Positions 1 through 7,927 of a stretch of DNA of 64,000 bases are shown here, piece after piece. The stretch is from the NCBI RefSeq assembly GCF_000427465.1, contig NZ_ATYB01000014.1, forward strand, positions 1,945,570 to 2,009,569, read 5' to 3'. Position numbers and translations under genes: made by a program. Below the pieces are notes generated by a model. The model saw only the letters and a list, made by a program, of their open reading frames with translations. It searched no databases and had not been told where the DNA came from. Every line of letters begins with the position of its first letter. Position 1 is the first letter of the stretch. The DNA comes from Sinorhizobium arboris LMG 14919. GTDB lineage: Bacteria > Pseudomonadota > Alphaproteobacteria > Rhizobiales > Rhizobiaceae.

Positions 1-908
1 GGAATGCCTTCGCTATTCTGATGGACCTGTTGCGGACGGATGAGCACATCGGAAAGCGCCCCCTCACCTGCATGGCCGCCCGGGCGCCCGCCACCAAGCG
101 CGGCGCCGAGGAGCGGCCAATCGAGCTCACGCCCCGCTCCCTCCGGCAATCTCAACTGCACGATCGCACCGCGGCCGATCAAGCCCCCGACCACCCGCCC
201 CTCCGGGCGTGCATAGATTTGCGCCGGCGGCGCCACCTGGAGAAGCTTGCCTTCCGACATCACCGCGACATCGGTGGCAAGCGCCATTGCCTCGGCCTGG
301 TCGTGCGTCACATAGATCATCGTCGCGCCGGAGCGTTCGTGAAAGATGCGGAAGGTCTCCTCCATCGCCTTTCTCAAGTGCTGATCGAGATTGGCAAGCG
401 GCTCGTCGAGCAGCACGATGTCCGGCTCCGTCACAAGGCAGCGCGCCAGTGCCACCCGCTGCCGCTGACCGCCGGAAAGCGCGGCCGGCCGCCGGTCGGC
501 GAAATCCGTAAGCTCGACGAGCGAGAGTGCCTCTGCGACGCGTGAGCGCCATGCCCCGCCGGAGATGCCGCGTAGTTTCAGGGGATAACCGACATTCTCC
601 GCCACAGTCATATGCGGCCAGAGCGCGTAGGATTGAAACACCATGGCCATGTTGCGTTTTTCCGGCGGCAGCACCCGGGTCGCATCCGAAAGCCTGCGCT
701 CGCCGAATTCGATCGAGCCGTCCGTCGGCTGCTCGAAGCCGGCGATCATCCGAAGCACCGTTGTCTTGCCGCAGCCCGATGGCCCGAGCAGCGCGAGGAA
801 TCCCCGCTTGCGCAGCGCCAGAGACACGTCCGAAACCGCCGGCCTCCCGCCGCCGGGCGCCTTGGTACCGAAGTCCTTGGTCAGGTGGTTGAGGATCAGT
901 TGCGCCAT
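1..908 (-). CDS. ABC transporter ATP-binding protein, ferric iron (FbpC/AfuC) type, 3' end missing
   Basis: Energises uptake with the permease and binding protein encoded just upstream on the same strand. The translation starts MAQLILNHLTKDFG at an ATG ending at 908. It shows Walker A GPSGCGKTT, a Q-loop (MVFQSYALWPH), signature LSGGQRQRVALA, Walker B DIVLLDEPLANLD and the H-loop YVTHDQAEA. A C-terminal TOBE-like stretch is still open at base 1, so about 300 codons are visible and the stop lies outside. The start overlaps the permease stop by 13 bases, which indicates translational coupling. Iron is inferred from the three-gene layout; related importers carry thiamine, polyamines or phosphonates, so the substrate is not proven. 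Confidence 0.9.
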   Translation of the reverse strand, partial: MAQLILNHLTKDFGTKAPGGGRPAVSDVSLALRKRGFLALLGPSGCGKTTVLRMIAGFEQPTDGSIEFGERRLSDATRVLPPEKRNMAMVFQSYALWPHMTVAENVGYPLKLRGISGGAWRSRVAEALSLVELTDFADRRPAALSGGQRQRVALARCLVTEPDIVLLDEPLANLDQHLRKAMEETFRIFHERSGATMIYVTHDQAEAMALATDVAVMSEGKLLQVAPPAQIYARPEGRVVGGLIGRGAIVQLRLPEGAGRELDWPLLGAALGGGRPGGHAGEGALSDVLIRPQQVHQNSEGI

Positions 909-2929
909 GGCAGCACGCCTTCCGGCAGATATTTCGCGAAGAATTCGAGCGCCGCCATTAACCCGATGACCATGAGGACGACCAGCACCGAAAGGGCCGA
1001 GGCAAGATCGGAGGAGCCGCTGTCGTCGAGATTGAAGATCGCAACGCCGAGCGTCTGCGTGCCGGCGGACCAGAGGAGCGCCGAGACGGTCAGCTCGTTC
1101 GCCGCGATCAGGAAAACGAGGATGATCGAGGCGCCGGCAGCCGGTGCCAGAAGCGGCAGTAGCACGTCGCGCATGCGGCGCAGCAACCCCGCCCCCGCCA
1201 GCCGCGCCGCCTCCTCGAGTGAGGGATCCATCTGCAGGAAGGCGCTCATCACCGGCTTGAGACTCACGGCGAGAAAGGAGGAGAAATAGGCAGCGAGAAT
1301 GATCCAGATCGTGCCGTATATCGAAACGCCGATCAGCGGCAGCGGTGCCGCGAAGGCAAGGATGAAGGCGACTGCGAGCACGATGCCGGGCAGCGCATAG
1401 GGGATCTCGATCAGGATCGCCAGGAGACTGACAAGCCGCCCGCGTCGCGTTGCGAGCAGGTAGCCGGCCGGGACAGTGACGACAAGCAACCCGACCGCAG
1501 CTGCAGAGGAGAGGAAGACGGAGTTTTTGAGCGCCGTCAGCGTCACCGTCTGGCGGAAGAGTATCTCGCGATAGGCATTCAGGGACATGGTGTCGAAATC
1601 GAGCGGCACGCCGTAGGCCGGCACCAGCGAACTTGCGAAGAGCGCCAGCAGCGGTGCGATCAGCAGCAGTGCCAGGATCGCCCAAAGCAGCGCCTCCGCG
1701 GCGATCCGGATGCGCCCGAGCGTGAAGGCGGCCCCCGCGCCGGCAAGGCCGATCAGGCGATACTCCCTGCCCTTGAGCGCTCGCTGCTGCAGAAGCAGCC
1801 CTGCAGCGGAAATCAGCGCGATCAGCGTCGAAAGCACGGCGATCTCGCCGAAGGTGGACGAACCGAAACTCGCAAGCCGGCTGAAGATCAAGGTCGGCAG
1901 CGTCTCGATCGAGGCGGGAATGCCGAGTATCGCCGGAATACCGAAATTGCCGATACCGGAGACGAAGGCGATCGCCGCTCCGGCGATGATCCCTGGAGAG
2001 GAAAGCGGCACAACGATATCGCGAAAGACGCGCCAGGGCGAGGCGCCGGACAGCCGCGCCGCCTCGACCCCGTCGCGCGGCGTCGCCGCAAGCCCGGCCT
2101 TGATCGCCAGGAAGACCAGCGGCGCATGCTGGACGCCGAGAAGAAAGGCAATGCCCGCGAGCGAATAGAACGGCTGCGGGCTGCCGAGCGGCGGTGCGAG
2201 CCCCAGCGTCTTGAGCAGGGGGCTCGATGGCCCGGACATTTCGACCCAGGCGAGCGCCGTCACCTGCGGCGGGATCATCATCGGCAGAATGAAGGCGAAG
2301 CTCAAGGCAAGCTTGCCGCGGATATCCGTAAGCGCCACGACAAAGGCGAAGAGCGCACCGACCACAAGCGAGATCGCCATGCCGCCCGTGGCCGTAATCA
2401 GCGTGTTGCGGAGCGCCGCGAAGGTCGCCGCCTCGAACAGCACTCTCACCGCCCCGCCTCGTTCGAGCCCCTCGAAGCCCGCCCATCCGAGGCGGATCAG
2501 CGGTAGCGCAGAAAGCAGGAAGACAGCCCCGAGTACAAAAGCCAGGAGCCATGCGGGCTCCCTGCCCGCACACATGCGCTGGCCGCGAAGCCGGAAAAAT
2601 GCCGATCGCCACCCCGGCCCGATTTTCGAGGAGCTCGACTTGCGTGAATCCTCCGTCACGTAAGGTGACGGCGGGACTTCGAAGCCGCGCAGGGTCCGCG
2701 TAAGCGCTTTCGGCAGCTGGACCCCGGTCGGTTCGTTGCTTCGGCCGGCCCCGTCCGCCATCGCCCCGCCAAATGCAAGTCGAAGCCACTGCCAAGCCCG
2801 CGCCGTCGACAGAACGCGCAGAGGGCGCTCCAGCATTTTCAAGCCGGAACGCCCCTCAGGATCCGGGCCCGCAGCAGGCGCATGGGGTATCCAGCGGCGG
2901 CTGCGGGCGATCTCGTCGGTGTCGGGCAT
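896..2929 (-). CDS. ABC transporter permease, fused two-domain FbpB/AfuB type
   Basis: Inner-membrane channel of the importer. The protein contains two consecutive permease domains, each with about six membrane segments and an EAA loop (GVEAARLSGASPWRVFRDIVVPL in the first half, EEAARLAGAGLLRRMRDVLLPLL in the second). This is the arrangement of ferric-type permeases. The ATG at 2929 lies 8 bases after the binding-protein stop and gives 677 residues. This adds about 110 hydrophilic residues before the first membrane segment. An in-frame GTG lies at 2947, and an internal ATG at 2575 (MCAGREPAW) would give a conventional length but lacks a clear ribosome site. The true start is therefore uncertain. 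Confidence 0.85.
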   Translation of the reverse strand: MPDTDEIARSRRWIPHAPAAGPDPEGRSGLKMLERPLRVLSTARAWQWLRLAFGGAMADGAGRSNEPTGVQLPKALTRTLRGFEVPPSPYVTEDSRKSSSSKIGPGWRSAFFRLRGQRMCAGREPAWLLAFVLGAVFLLSALPLIRLGWAGFEGLERGGAVRVLFEAATFAALRNTLITATGGMAISLVVGALFAFVVALTDIRGKLALSFAFILPMMIPPQVTALAWVEMSGPSSPLLKTLGLAPPLGSPQPFYSLAGIAFLLGVQHAPLVFLAIKAGLAATPRDGVEAARLSGASPWRVFRDIVVPLSSPGIIAGAAIAFVSGIGNFGIPAILGIPASIETLPTLIFSRLASFGSSTFGEIAVLSTLIALISAAGLLLQQRALKGREYRLIGLAGAGAAFTLGRIRIAAEALLWAILALLLIAPLLALFASSLVPAYGVPLDFDTMSLNAYREILFRQTVTLTALKNSVFLSSAAAVGLLVVTVPAGYLLATRRGRLVSLLAILIEIPYALPGIVLAVAFILAFAAPLPLIGVSIYGTIWIILAAYFSSFLAVSLKPVMSAFLQMDPSLEEAARLAGAGLLRRMRDVLLPLLAPAAGASIILVFLIAANELTVSALLWSAGTQTLGVAIFNLDDSGSSDLASALSVLVVLMVIGLMAALEFFAKYLPEGVLPWRN

Positions 2930-2936
2930 CGGAAGC

Positions 2937-3917
2937 TCAGTCGGCACCGAAAATGCCGGAGAAGGTTTTCAGGTCCGCCGCGGAATTCTTCACGGCTGCG
3001 GCCGCATCGACCGGCAGCACCTTGACCGTCTCCCGGGCCGGGAAACCCGCCGGCAAGGCTACGCCGTTGCGGGCCGGGATATAGCCCATTTTCGCCGCCA
3101 CTTGCTGGCCTTCTTCGGAAAGCAGGAAGTCGATGAATTTCTTTGCTGCCTCGGGGTTCTTCGCAGTTTTCAGAACCGCAACCGGCTCGGTAACGGCGGA
3201 AACGCCCTCCGCCGGGAAGACGAATTCCACCGGCGCGCCCTTGGCCTTTTCGCGGATGGCCATGAAATCGACCACCATGCCATAGGCCTTCTCGCCGGTC
3301 GCGACCGCTTTCAGCACGCCGCCATTGCCGCCGGCGGCGGTCGCGCCGTTTTCGGCGAGCGCCTTGTAATAGTCCCAGCCGAGTCCGCCGATGCCGGCAA
3401 GCGTCTGCGCGTGGACCAGCGCCGCACCGGAGGTGAGTGGGCTCGGCATGGTGACGAGACCCTTGGCCTCCGGTGTCGCAAGGTCCTGCCAGCTGGCCGG
3501 TTTCATCGCAGCGGAAGTGTTGTAGATGATGCCGGTCGTAATCATCTTCGTCGAATAATAGGCGCCGTCCGCATCGAACAGCGAGTCGTCGTAAGCCGCC
3601 GCTTCCGGAGATTTGTAGGCCATCAGATGCCCCGCTTCCTTCAGCCGCTGCATCGTCACCGTATCGGCGATCAGAAGCACATCCGCCACCGGGTTGCCCG
3701 CCTCGATCTCGGCCATCAGCTTGGCCATGATCTTCGTCGTCCCCTCCCGCACCCACTCGACCTCGATGCCCGGATTCGCCGCCTCGAAAGCATCCACCGT
3801 CGCCTGCGCATCCTCATTCGGCTGGCTGGTGTAAAGGACGAGGCTTTCAGCGAAAGCGGCAGTGGACATAAGGCCGGCGACGAGCGCCGCGGCGACGGCG
3901 GGGAGAAGCGTTTTCAT
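2937..3917 (-). CDS. periplasmic substrate-binding protein, ferric iron/SBP_bac_6 type
   Basis: Captures the substrate in the periplasm for the two downstream transport proteins. The 326-residue product begins with a signal peptide (MKTLLPAVAAALVAGLMSTAAFA, cleavage near residue 23). The mature start ESLVLYTSQPNEDA and the later GNPVADVLLIAD and GIIYNTSA stretches are typical of the Fe(III)/phosphonate-type binding protein family. An AAGG-type ribosome site precedes the ATG. It is the first gene of a three-gene operon. Ligand is inferred from operon architecture only. 2-aminoethylphosphonate-type binders look similar. Confidence 0.85.
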   Translation of the reverse strand: MKTLLPAVAAALVAGLMSTAAFAESLVLYTSQPNEDAQATVDAFEAANPGIEVEWVREGTTKIMAKLMAEIEAGNPVADVLLIADTVTMQRLKEAGHLMAYKSPEAAAYDDSLFDADGAYYSTKMITTGIIYNTSAAMKPASWQDLATPEAKGLVTMPSPLTSGAALVHAQTLAGIGGLGWDYYKALAENGATAAGGNGGVLKAVATGEKAYGMVVDFMAIREKAKGAPVEFVFPAEGVSAVTEPVAVLKTAKNPEAAKKFIDFLLSEEGQQVAAKMGYIPARNGVALPAGFPARETVKVLPVDAAAAVKNSAADLKTFSGIFGAD

Positions 3918-4298
3918 GAATTTGCCCTTGGTCGGAGAAAGATCGCGCCGAGGGATAGAGCCGGTGTTTTACAAGGGTGTGACAGTGCAAAAGCGGAAGC
4001 ACCTCACCTTTTCCGCACGTCCAGCACATTCCCCGAACGATTTCGGGCGATCTCCCGAAAATATATTTTCTGATTCAAATCAGCAGCTTGATCGTATTTT
4101 CCGCTGTCGGTTAGGCCTTCGCGCAATTAAATTCGGTTCGTCCATTGCATATCTCGAAGCAGCCTTTATATATAGCCCATCGAAACTTGCTTGTGACCTT
4201 TGTCTACGCGCCGACGCGCTTCGTCAGATTTCCTCTCAATATCGATCAAGCCGGGCTGATATTCGTCCGGAAACTCTAGCGATTGAAAGGAAATCGTT
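3918..4298. other. divergent intergenic region between iron-type operon and cold-shock gene
   Basis: About 380 bases without a supported gene. It must hold the promoters of the binding-protein operon (leftward) and of the cold-shock gene (rightward), and part of it is probably the long untranslated leader usual for cold-shock mRNAs. It contains two palindromes: TTTCGGG/CCCGAAA (4041-4047 and 4054-4060) and CTGATTCAAATCAG (4070-4083). It is AT-richer than its surroundings around 4060-4180. Confidence 0.6.
4070..4083. promoter_or_regulatory. short palindrome CTGATTCAAATCAG, possible operator
   Basis: Six-base arms CTGATT/AATCAG around a 2-base centre, about 150 bases upstream of the ABC binding-protein gene and 215 upstream of the cold-shock start. 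It does not match the spacing of the RirA iron box (TGA-N9-TCA). Which gene it serves, if any, is unknown. Confidence 0.3.
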
Positions 4299-4508
4299 AT
4301 GAACTCAGGCACCGTAAAGTGGTTCAACAGCACCAAAGGCTTCGGCTTCATTCAGCCTGACGATGGCGCGACGGACGTGTTCGTGCACGTCTCTGCCGTT
4401 GAACGCGCTGGAATGCGTTCGCTCGTAGAAGGCCAGAAGGTTACCTACGACATCGTGCGCGACACCAGGTCCGGCAAGAGCTCGGCAGACAATCTGCGGG
4501 CCGCATAA
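4299..4508 (+). CDS. cold-shock domain protein (CspA family)
   Basis: Single-domain nucleic-acid-binding protein, 69 residues, expected to act as an RNA chaperone. The RNP1 motif KGFGFIQP and RNP2 motif DVFVHVSA are intact, and the start [13 protein letters not shown] is the family start. AAAGGA ends about 8 bases before the ATG. A close paralogue lies at 58317-58526 on the other strand. Both share an ATTGAAAGGA-type ribosome site and a common element after the stop codon, suggesting duplicated regulation as well as coding sequence. Confidence 0.95.
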   Translation: MNSGTVKWFNSTKGFGFIQPDDGATDVFVHVSAVERAGMRSLVEGQKVTYDIVRDTRSGKSSADNLRAA

Positions 4509-4575
4509 ATTCGTCATTCGCCTCCGCTGACCACGGATGTACTGGCAGGGAGCGTTTGAATGACGGGGCGTCCTT

Positions 4576-4600
4576 GCGCGTCTGAAAAGACGCGCGGCGC
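4576..4600. repeat. dispersed palindrome GCGCGTCTGAAAAGACGCGC plus GGCGC tail
   Basis: Perfect 8-base arms. A second copy with GACA in place of GAAA is at 58267-58286, also next to a cold-shock gene but in the opposite orientation relative to that gene. A fragment of the tail (GCGCGCGGCGCTCT) occurs near 5318. Palindromes of this kind are common between genes in Rhizobiaceae. Confidence 0.6.
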
Positions 4601-4609
4601 TCAAGAGGA

Positions 4610-4636
4610 GGTCGGGGTAACGCCCGGCCTTTTTTT
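4610..4636 (+). terminator. Rho-independent terminator after the cold-shock transcript
   Basis: GGTCGGG (4610-4616) pairs with CCCGGCC (4623-4629), followed by seven T. The same arms and T-run end the transcript unit downstream of the second cold-shock gene. Confidence 0.8.
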
Positions 4637-4692
4637 GCTTGTGCCGCCCTGGGCGGCATGGACGGAGGAGATGGGGGACGAAGGAGATGGGC

Positions 4693-4998
4693 ATGAACCG
4701 GAACACTTGCAGCGTTGGCGACAGTGTCGTCCTGAGAGCCGATCTCACGCGCACGGCGGCTGCAGACCGGACCTGTCGCATCGTGTCGGTCCTGCCCGCG
4801 GCCGAACATGGGGAAGCGCAGTATCGGGTGCGGTTCGGAACGGAGAACTTCGATCGGCGTATCTTCGAACACGATATCGATCCCTCGGAAACCGTTTCGC
4901 CGGTCCCGGAGCACGGCCCGGCGGCAACGGCCGCCGGCAGGCCCTGCTTCAAACCCAAGCCCTGGCTCAAACCCTTGAGCACCAGGACGCCGAAATAA
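4693..4998 (+). CDS. conserved small protein of unknown function upstream of rpsU
   Basis: 101 residues. AAGGAG (4681-4686) is six bases before the ATG at 4693. An in-frame ATG at 4687 is less well placed. The protein starts MNRNTCSVGDSVVLRADL and has a hydrophilic, Pro-rich end (CFKPKPWLKPLSTRTPK). The first half, with alternating hydrophobic residues and RVRFGTENFDRRIFEHDI, suggests a small beta-barrel-like fold. No signal peptide or membrane segment. It sits 42 bases before the S21 gene and may be co-transcribed. Function is not recognised. Confidence 0.7.
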   Translation: MNRNTCSVGDSVVLRADLTRTAAADRTCRIVSVLPAAEHGEAQYRVRFGTENFDRRIFEHDIDPSETVSPVPEHGPAATAAGRPCFKPKPWLKPLSTRTPK

Positions 4999-5040
4999 GA
5001 ACCCAAATCAGCAAGCCCAAGAAAACGGAAAGGATACAGT

Positions 5041-5277
5041 TTGCAGGTACTCGTCAGAGACAACAACGTCGACCAGGCCCTTCGCGTTCTCAAGAAGAAG
5101 ATGCAGCGTGAAGGCGTCTTCCGCGAGATGAAGATGCGCAGCGCCTACGAAAAACCGTCCGAAAAGCGCGTCCGCGAAAAGGCCGAAGCCGTCCGTCGCA
5201 CCCGCAAACTGGCGCGCAAGAAGCTGCAGCGCGAAGGCCTGCTGCCGTCGCCGAAAAAGGTCGCCCGCGCGCGCTGA
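5041..5277 (+). CDS. rpsU: 30S ribosomal protein S21
   Basis: 78 residues, Lys/Arg-rich, with the family start [20 protein letters not shown]. Part of the small ribosomal subunit, important in initiation. The start codon is TTG, placed by AAAGGA about 8 bases upstream and by agreement with rhizobial S21 proteins. The C-terminal extension [22 protein letters not shown] is typical of alphaproteobacterial S21. A strong terminator follows at 5358. Confidence 0.97.
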   Translation: MQVLVRDNNVDQALRVLKKKMQREGVFREMKMRSAYEKPSEKRVREKAEAVRRTRKLARKKLQREGLLPSPKKVARAR

Positions 5278-5357
5278 GGCGCGCCCTCCGGCTGCGCGGC
5301 AGCTGCGATCTTTGCAGGTCTGGTAAGCGCGCGGCGCTCTGGACTGATACCACTTTG

Positions 5358-5380
5358 CGACGCGCCCTGCGCGTCGTTTT
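5358..5380 (+). terminator. Rho-independent terminator of rpsU
   Basis: Perfect 8-base stem CGACGCGC/GCGCGTCG around CCT, followed by TTTT. It also lies just past the convergent DUF457 gene and may serve only the plus strand, since the T-run is on that strand. Confidence 0.75.
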
Positions 5381-5925
5381 CATGCGTGAATTCGCTCGGT
5401 CCCCACTGCGGCGTTACCTTCGACCCTGCGATCCCGATTCCTGCGCCTTTGCAGCCGCCAGACCCACAACGCGGCCGCGCAGATCGCAATTTCTGCCGCA
5501 AACGTCCAATGCAGTATGAAATTGAGGTACCACGGCTCAAAGCGGGCCGGCACCTCGACGAGGTTGAAGCGCGTCTCCGCAAAGGGATGGAACCAGCGTA
5601 TGTCGGCGGCGATCGAATCGAGGAAGAGATGCATCATCACGTTGGCAAGCGCGACCCAGACGAAGAAAATATACCGCCGCCTGCCGGCAAGGATCAGCGT
5701 CGCCGCCGTGAGTGCCGCAACTCCCAGCCAGAAGATCGGCGAATGCGTCAAGTAGTCGTGATGGGGCGTACGCCGGCCGTCTGCGAAGTAAAAATACAGT
5801 AGATCGAGATCCGGGAGCACGGAAAAGATCAACCCGACGGTGAGCGCCCGCCGTCGGATCGTATCATGCTTTCGCGCGATGCCGTGGGTGAGAAGGTAAC
5901 CGGCGGGAAGATGGGCAATGAACAT
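5380..5925 (-). CDS. DUF457/YdjM-like metal-dependent membrane hydrolase
   Basis: Integral membrane protein of about 181 residues starting MFIAHLPAGYLLTH. It carries the family pattern of metal-ligand residues: H in the N-terminal AHLPAGY, D in VLPDLDLLYF, HHDYLTHS, and NVMMHLFLD near the middle. At least four membrane segments are visible. The ATG at 5925 with AGGA upstream is preferred over an in-frame start 14 codons earlier. Physiological substrate is unknown. The enzyme activity is a family-level assignment. Confidence 0.8.
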   Translation of the reverse strand: MFIAHLPAGYLLTHGIARKHDTIRRRALTVGLIFSVLPDLDLLYFYFADGRRTPHHDYLTHSPIFWLGVAALTAATLILAGRRRYIFFVWVALANVMMHLFLDSIAADIRWFHPFAETRFNLVEVPARFEPWYLNFILHWTFAAEIAICAAALWVWRLQRRRNRDRRVEGNAAVGTERIHA

Positions 5926-6108
5926 CGAAAGGAATCCTGGCTGGCATCGTCGTCGGCTGCAGACCATCAGGTCATCCCGGCATTTTCATGGCAACCTTCG
6001 GTTAGGTCAGCCGACGAACTCCACCATCGAGGGCACTGCAGAGAAGCGTACTTTTCCCTTCCCGAATCAGCGCTATAGTAGCTGGGGGCCGGCCCAAGGA
6101 CATGTCGC

Positions 6109-6783
6109 ATGACGCTCACCCTCTATCTTCATCCGCTTGCATCCTTCTGTCACAAGGTGCTGATCGCGCTCTACGAAGCCGGTACACCGTTCCAGCCTCA
6201 GATGGTGGATCTCGGCGATCCCGCGGAGCATGCGCGCTATCTGGACCTCTGGCCTGTCGGCAAAATCCCGATGCTGCACGACAGCGAGGGCGACAGGACA
6301 TTGCCGGAGACTTCGATCATCATCGAATATCTCGACCGGCATTACCCCGGAAGTCACCCGCTGATCCCGCGCGACGACGCCCTGGCGCTCGAGGCGCGGC
6401 TCTGGGACCGCTTCTTCGATCTCTACGTCCAGGTGCCGATGCAGAAGATCGTTACCGACGCGCTGCGTGCTTCCGGCGAAAACGACCGGCGCGGCGTCGC
6501 CGATGCGCAAGCCGCGCTGGCGAACGCGTATGAGCTTGCCGAGCGCCACTTCAAAGATCGGCTCTTCGCGGTTGGAGAAAACTTTTCGATTGCCGACTGC
6601 GCTGCCGCGCCCGCCCTTTTCTACGCAGGGATCGTGGCCCCGTTCGACGGCACGCATCCAAGCCTTGCCGCCTATTTCGAGCGCCTTCTGGAGCGCCCCT
6701 CCTTCCAGCGAACACTGGCCGAGGCGCGGCCATATTTCCCGCTATTTCCCTACAAGGACGCGATACCCGCGAGGTTCCTCTAA
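6109..6783 (+). CDS. glutathione S-transferase family protein
   Basis: 224 residues. The N-terminal thioredoxin-like half (MTLTLYLHPLASFCHKVLIALYE) has SFCHK in the active-site region. It is followed by the cis-Pro glutathione-binding segment GKIPMLHDS and the ES/TS-type TLPETSIIIEYLD. The C-terminal half is all-helical with the N-capping-box region FSIADCAAAPALFY. Probably a cytosolic detoxification or disulfide enzyme, but the substrate cannot be read. It precedes the aldo/keto reductase by 37 bases and may be co-transcribed with it. Confidence 0.85.
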   Translation: MTLTLYLHPLASFCHKVLIALYEAGTPFQPQMVDLGDPAEHARYLDLWPVGKIPMLHDSEGDRTLPETSIIIEYLDRHYPGSHPLIPRDDALALEARLWDRFFDLYVQVPMQKIVTDALRASGENDRRGVADAQAALANAYELAERHFKDRLFAVGENFSIADCAAAPALFYAGIVAPFDGTHPSLAAYFERLLERPSFQRTLAEARPYFPLFPYKDAIPARFL

Positions 6784-6820
6784 CCTCCCATACTCGACCA
6801 ACAACGCAAGGAGCGAGACA

Positions 6821-7870
6821 ATGGAATATCGTCGGCTCGGCCGCTCCGGGCTCAAGATTTCGACCATCACCATGGGCACGATGACGATCGGCGGCGGCGG
6901 CAAGTTCGCGCAGGTCGGCGATGTCGGTGTCGCGGATGCCCGCCGCTATGTCGACCTCTGCCTGGATGCGGGCGTCAACCTGATCGACACGGCGGACATC
7001 TATTCGACCGGAGCCTGCGAGGAGATCATCGGCGAAGTTCTCGGTGGCAAGCGCAAGGACGGCGTACTCATCGCCACCAAGGCGCGCTTCTCGATGGGCC
7101 CGGGTCCGAATGACGGCGGCCTATCGCGCCAGCACCTGATCAGCGCCTGCGAGGCGAGTCTCAAGCGGCTGAAGACCGATGTGATCGACCTTTACCAGGT
7201 GCATGAATGGGACGGCCAGACGCCGCTCGAGGAAACGATGGAAGCGCTCGATACGCTCCTGCGCCAGGGCAAGGTGCGCTATATCGGCTGCTCCAACTAT
7301 TCCGGCTGGCACATCATGAAGGCGCTCGGTATCAGCGCGCTCGAACACCGCCAGCGCTTCGTCAGCCAGCAGATTCACTACACGCTCGAAGCCCGCGAGG
7401 CCGAGTACGAGCTGATCCCGATCTCGATCGATCAGGGTCTTGGCATCCTCGTCTGGAGTCCGCTGGCCGGCGGCCTGCTGTCGGGAAAGCACAGACGCGG
7501 CCAGTCGCCCGAAGGCACCCGCCAGCTCGCCGGCTGGAACGAGCCGCCGATCCGCGACGAGGAGCGGCTGTGGAAAATCGTCGATATGCTGGTGGCGATT
7601 GCCGCCGAGCGCAACGTATCACCGGCACAGGTGGCGCTCGCCTGGCTGATCGGCCGCAAGGCCGTCACCTCCGTGATCATCGGCGGGCGTACCGAGGACC
7701 AGTTCCGCGACAATCTCGCCGCCGCCGACCTGAAGCTCACCGATGAGGAGCGCGAGCTCCTCGATGCCGTCAGCCTGCCACCGGTGCTCTACCCCTATTG
7801 GCATCAGCTCTGGACCGCCAAGGACCGCCTCGGCGAAGCCGATCTCTCGCTGCTTGGGCCGCATATCTGA
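6821..7870 (+). CDS. aldo/keto reductase
   Basis: 349-residue NADPH-dependent oxidoreductase of the YghZ/potassium-channel-beta-subunit type. AAGGAG lies 7 bases before the ATG, giving MEYRRLGRSGLKIS. Catalytic pattern visible: D and Y in NLIDTADIYSTG, K in LIATKARFS, and H in IDLYQVHEWD. The cofactor-binding C-terminus includes AVTSVIIGGRTEDQFRDN. It is a cytosolic TIM-barrel enzyme. Native carbonyl substrate unknown. Confidence 0.9.
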   Translation: MEYRRLGRSGLKISTITMGTMTIGGGGKFAQVGDVGVADARRYVDLCLDAGVNLIDTADIYSTGACEEIIGEVLGGKRKDGVLIATKARFSMGPGPNDGGLSRQHLISACEASLKRLKTDVIDLYQVHEWDGQTPLEETMEALDTLLRQGKVRYIGCSNYSGWHIMKALGISALEHRQRFVSQQIHYTLEAREAEYELIPISIDQGLGILVWSPLAGGLLSGKHRRGQSPEGTRQLAGWNEPPIRDEERLWKIVDMLVAIAAERNVSPAQVALAWLIGRKAVTSVIIGGRTEDQFRDNLAAADLKLTDEERELLDAVSLPPVLYPYWHQLWTAKDRLGEADLSLLGPHI

Positions 7871-7927
7871 GTACCGGCAACACTATCGCTGGTTCGCTAC
7901 ACACCAGGGGCGAAATCCAGAGCCTGC

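Larger units (their letters stand above)
4528..4636 (+). ncRNA. structured 3' UTR or small RNA candidate downstream of the first cold-shock gene
   Basis: Begins with TGACCACGGATGTACTGGCA, a 20-base sequence also present downstream of the second cold-shock gene (58135-58154, minus strand). It continues through a GCGCGTCT/AGACGCGC palindrome and ends in a strong hairpin followed by seven T. The repeated motif-plus-terminator layout suggests a processed 3' UTR RNA or a small RNA. No promoter was identified. Confidence 0.4.

Noticed and set aside
127..552. Open frame of 141 residues on the minus strand inside the ABC ATPase gene
   Set aside because: It is a shifted frame of the ATPase; Arg/Gly-rich with no domain, while the true frame has all ABC motifs.
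4070..4083. RirA or Irr iron box upstream of the iron-type transporter
   Set aside because: The palindrome lacks the TGA-N9-TCA spacing and the TTTAGAA arms. It is listed only as an unassigned palindrome.
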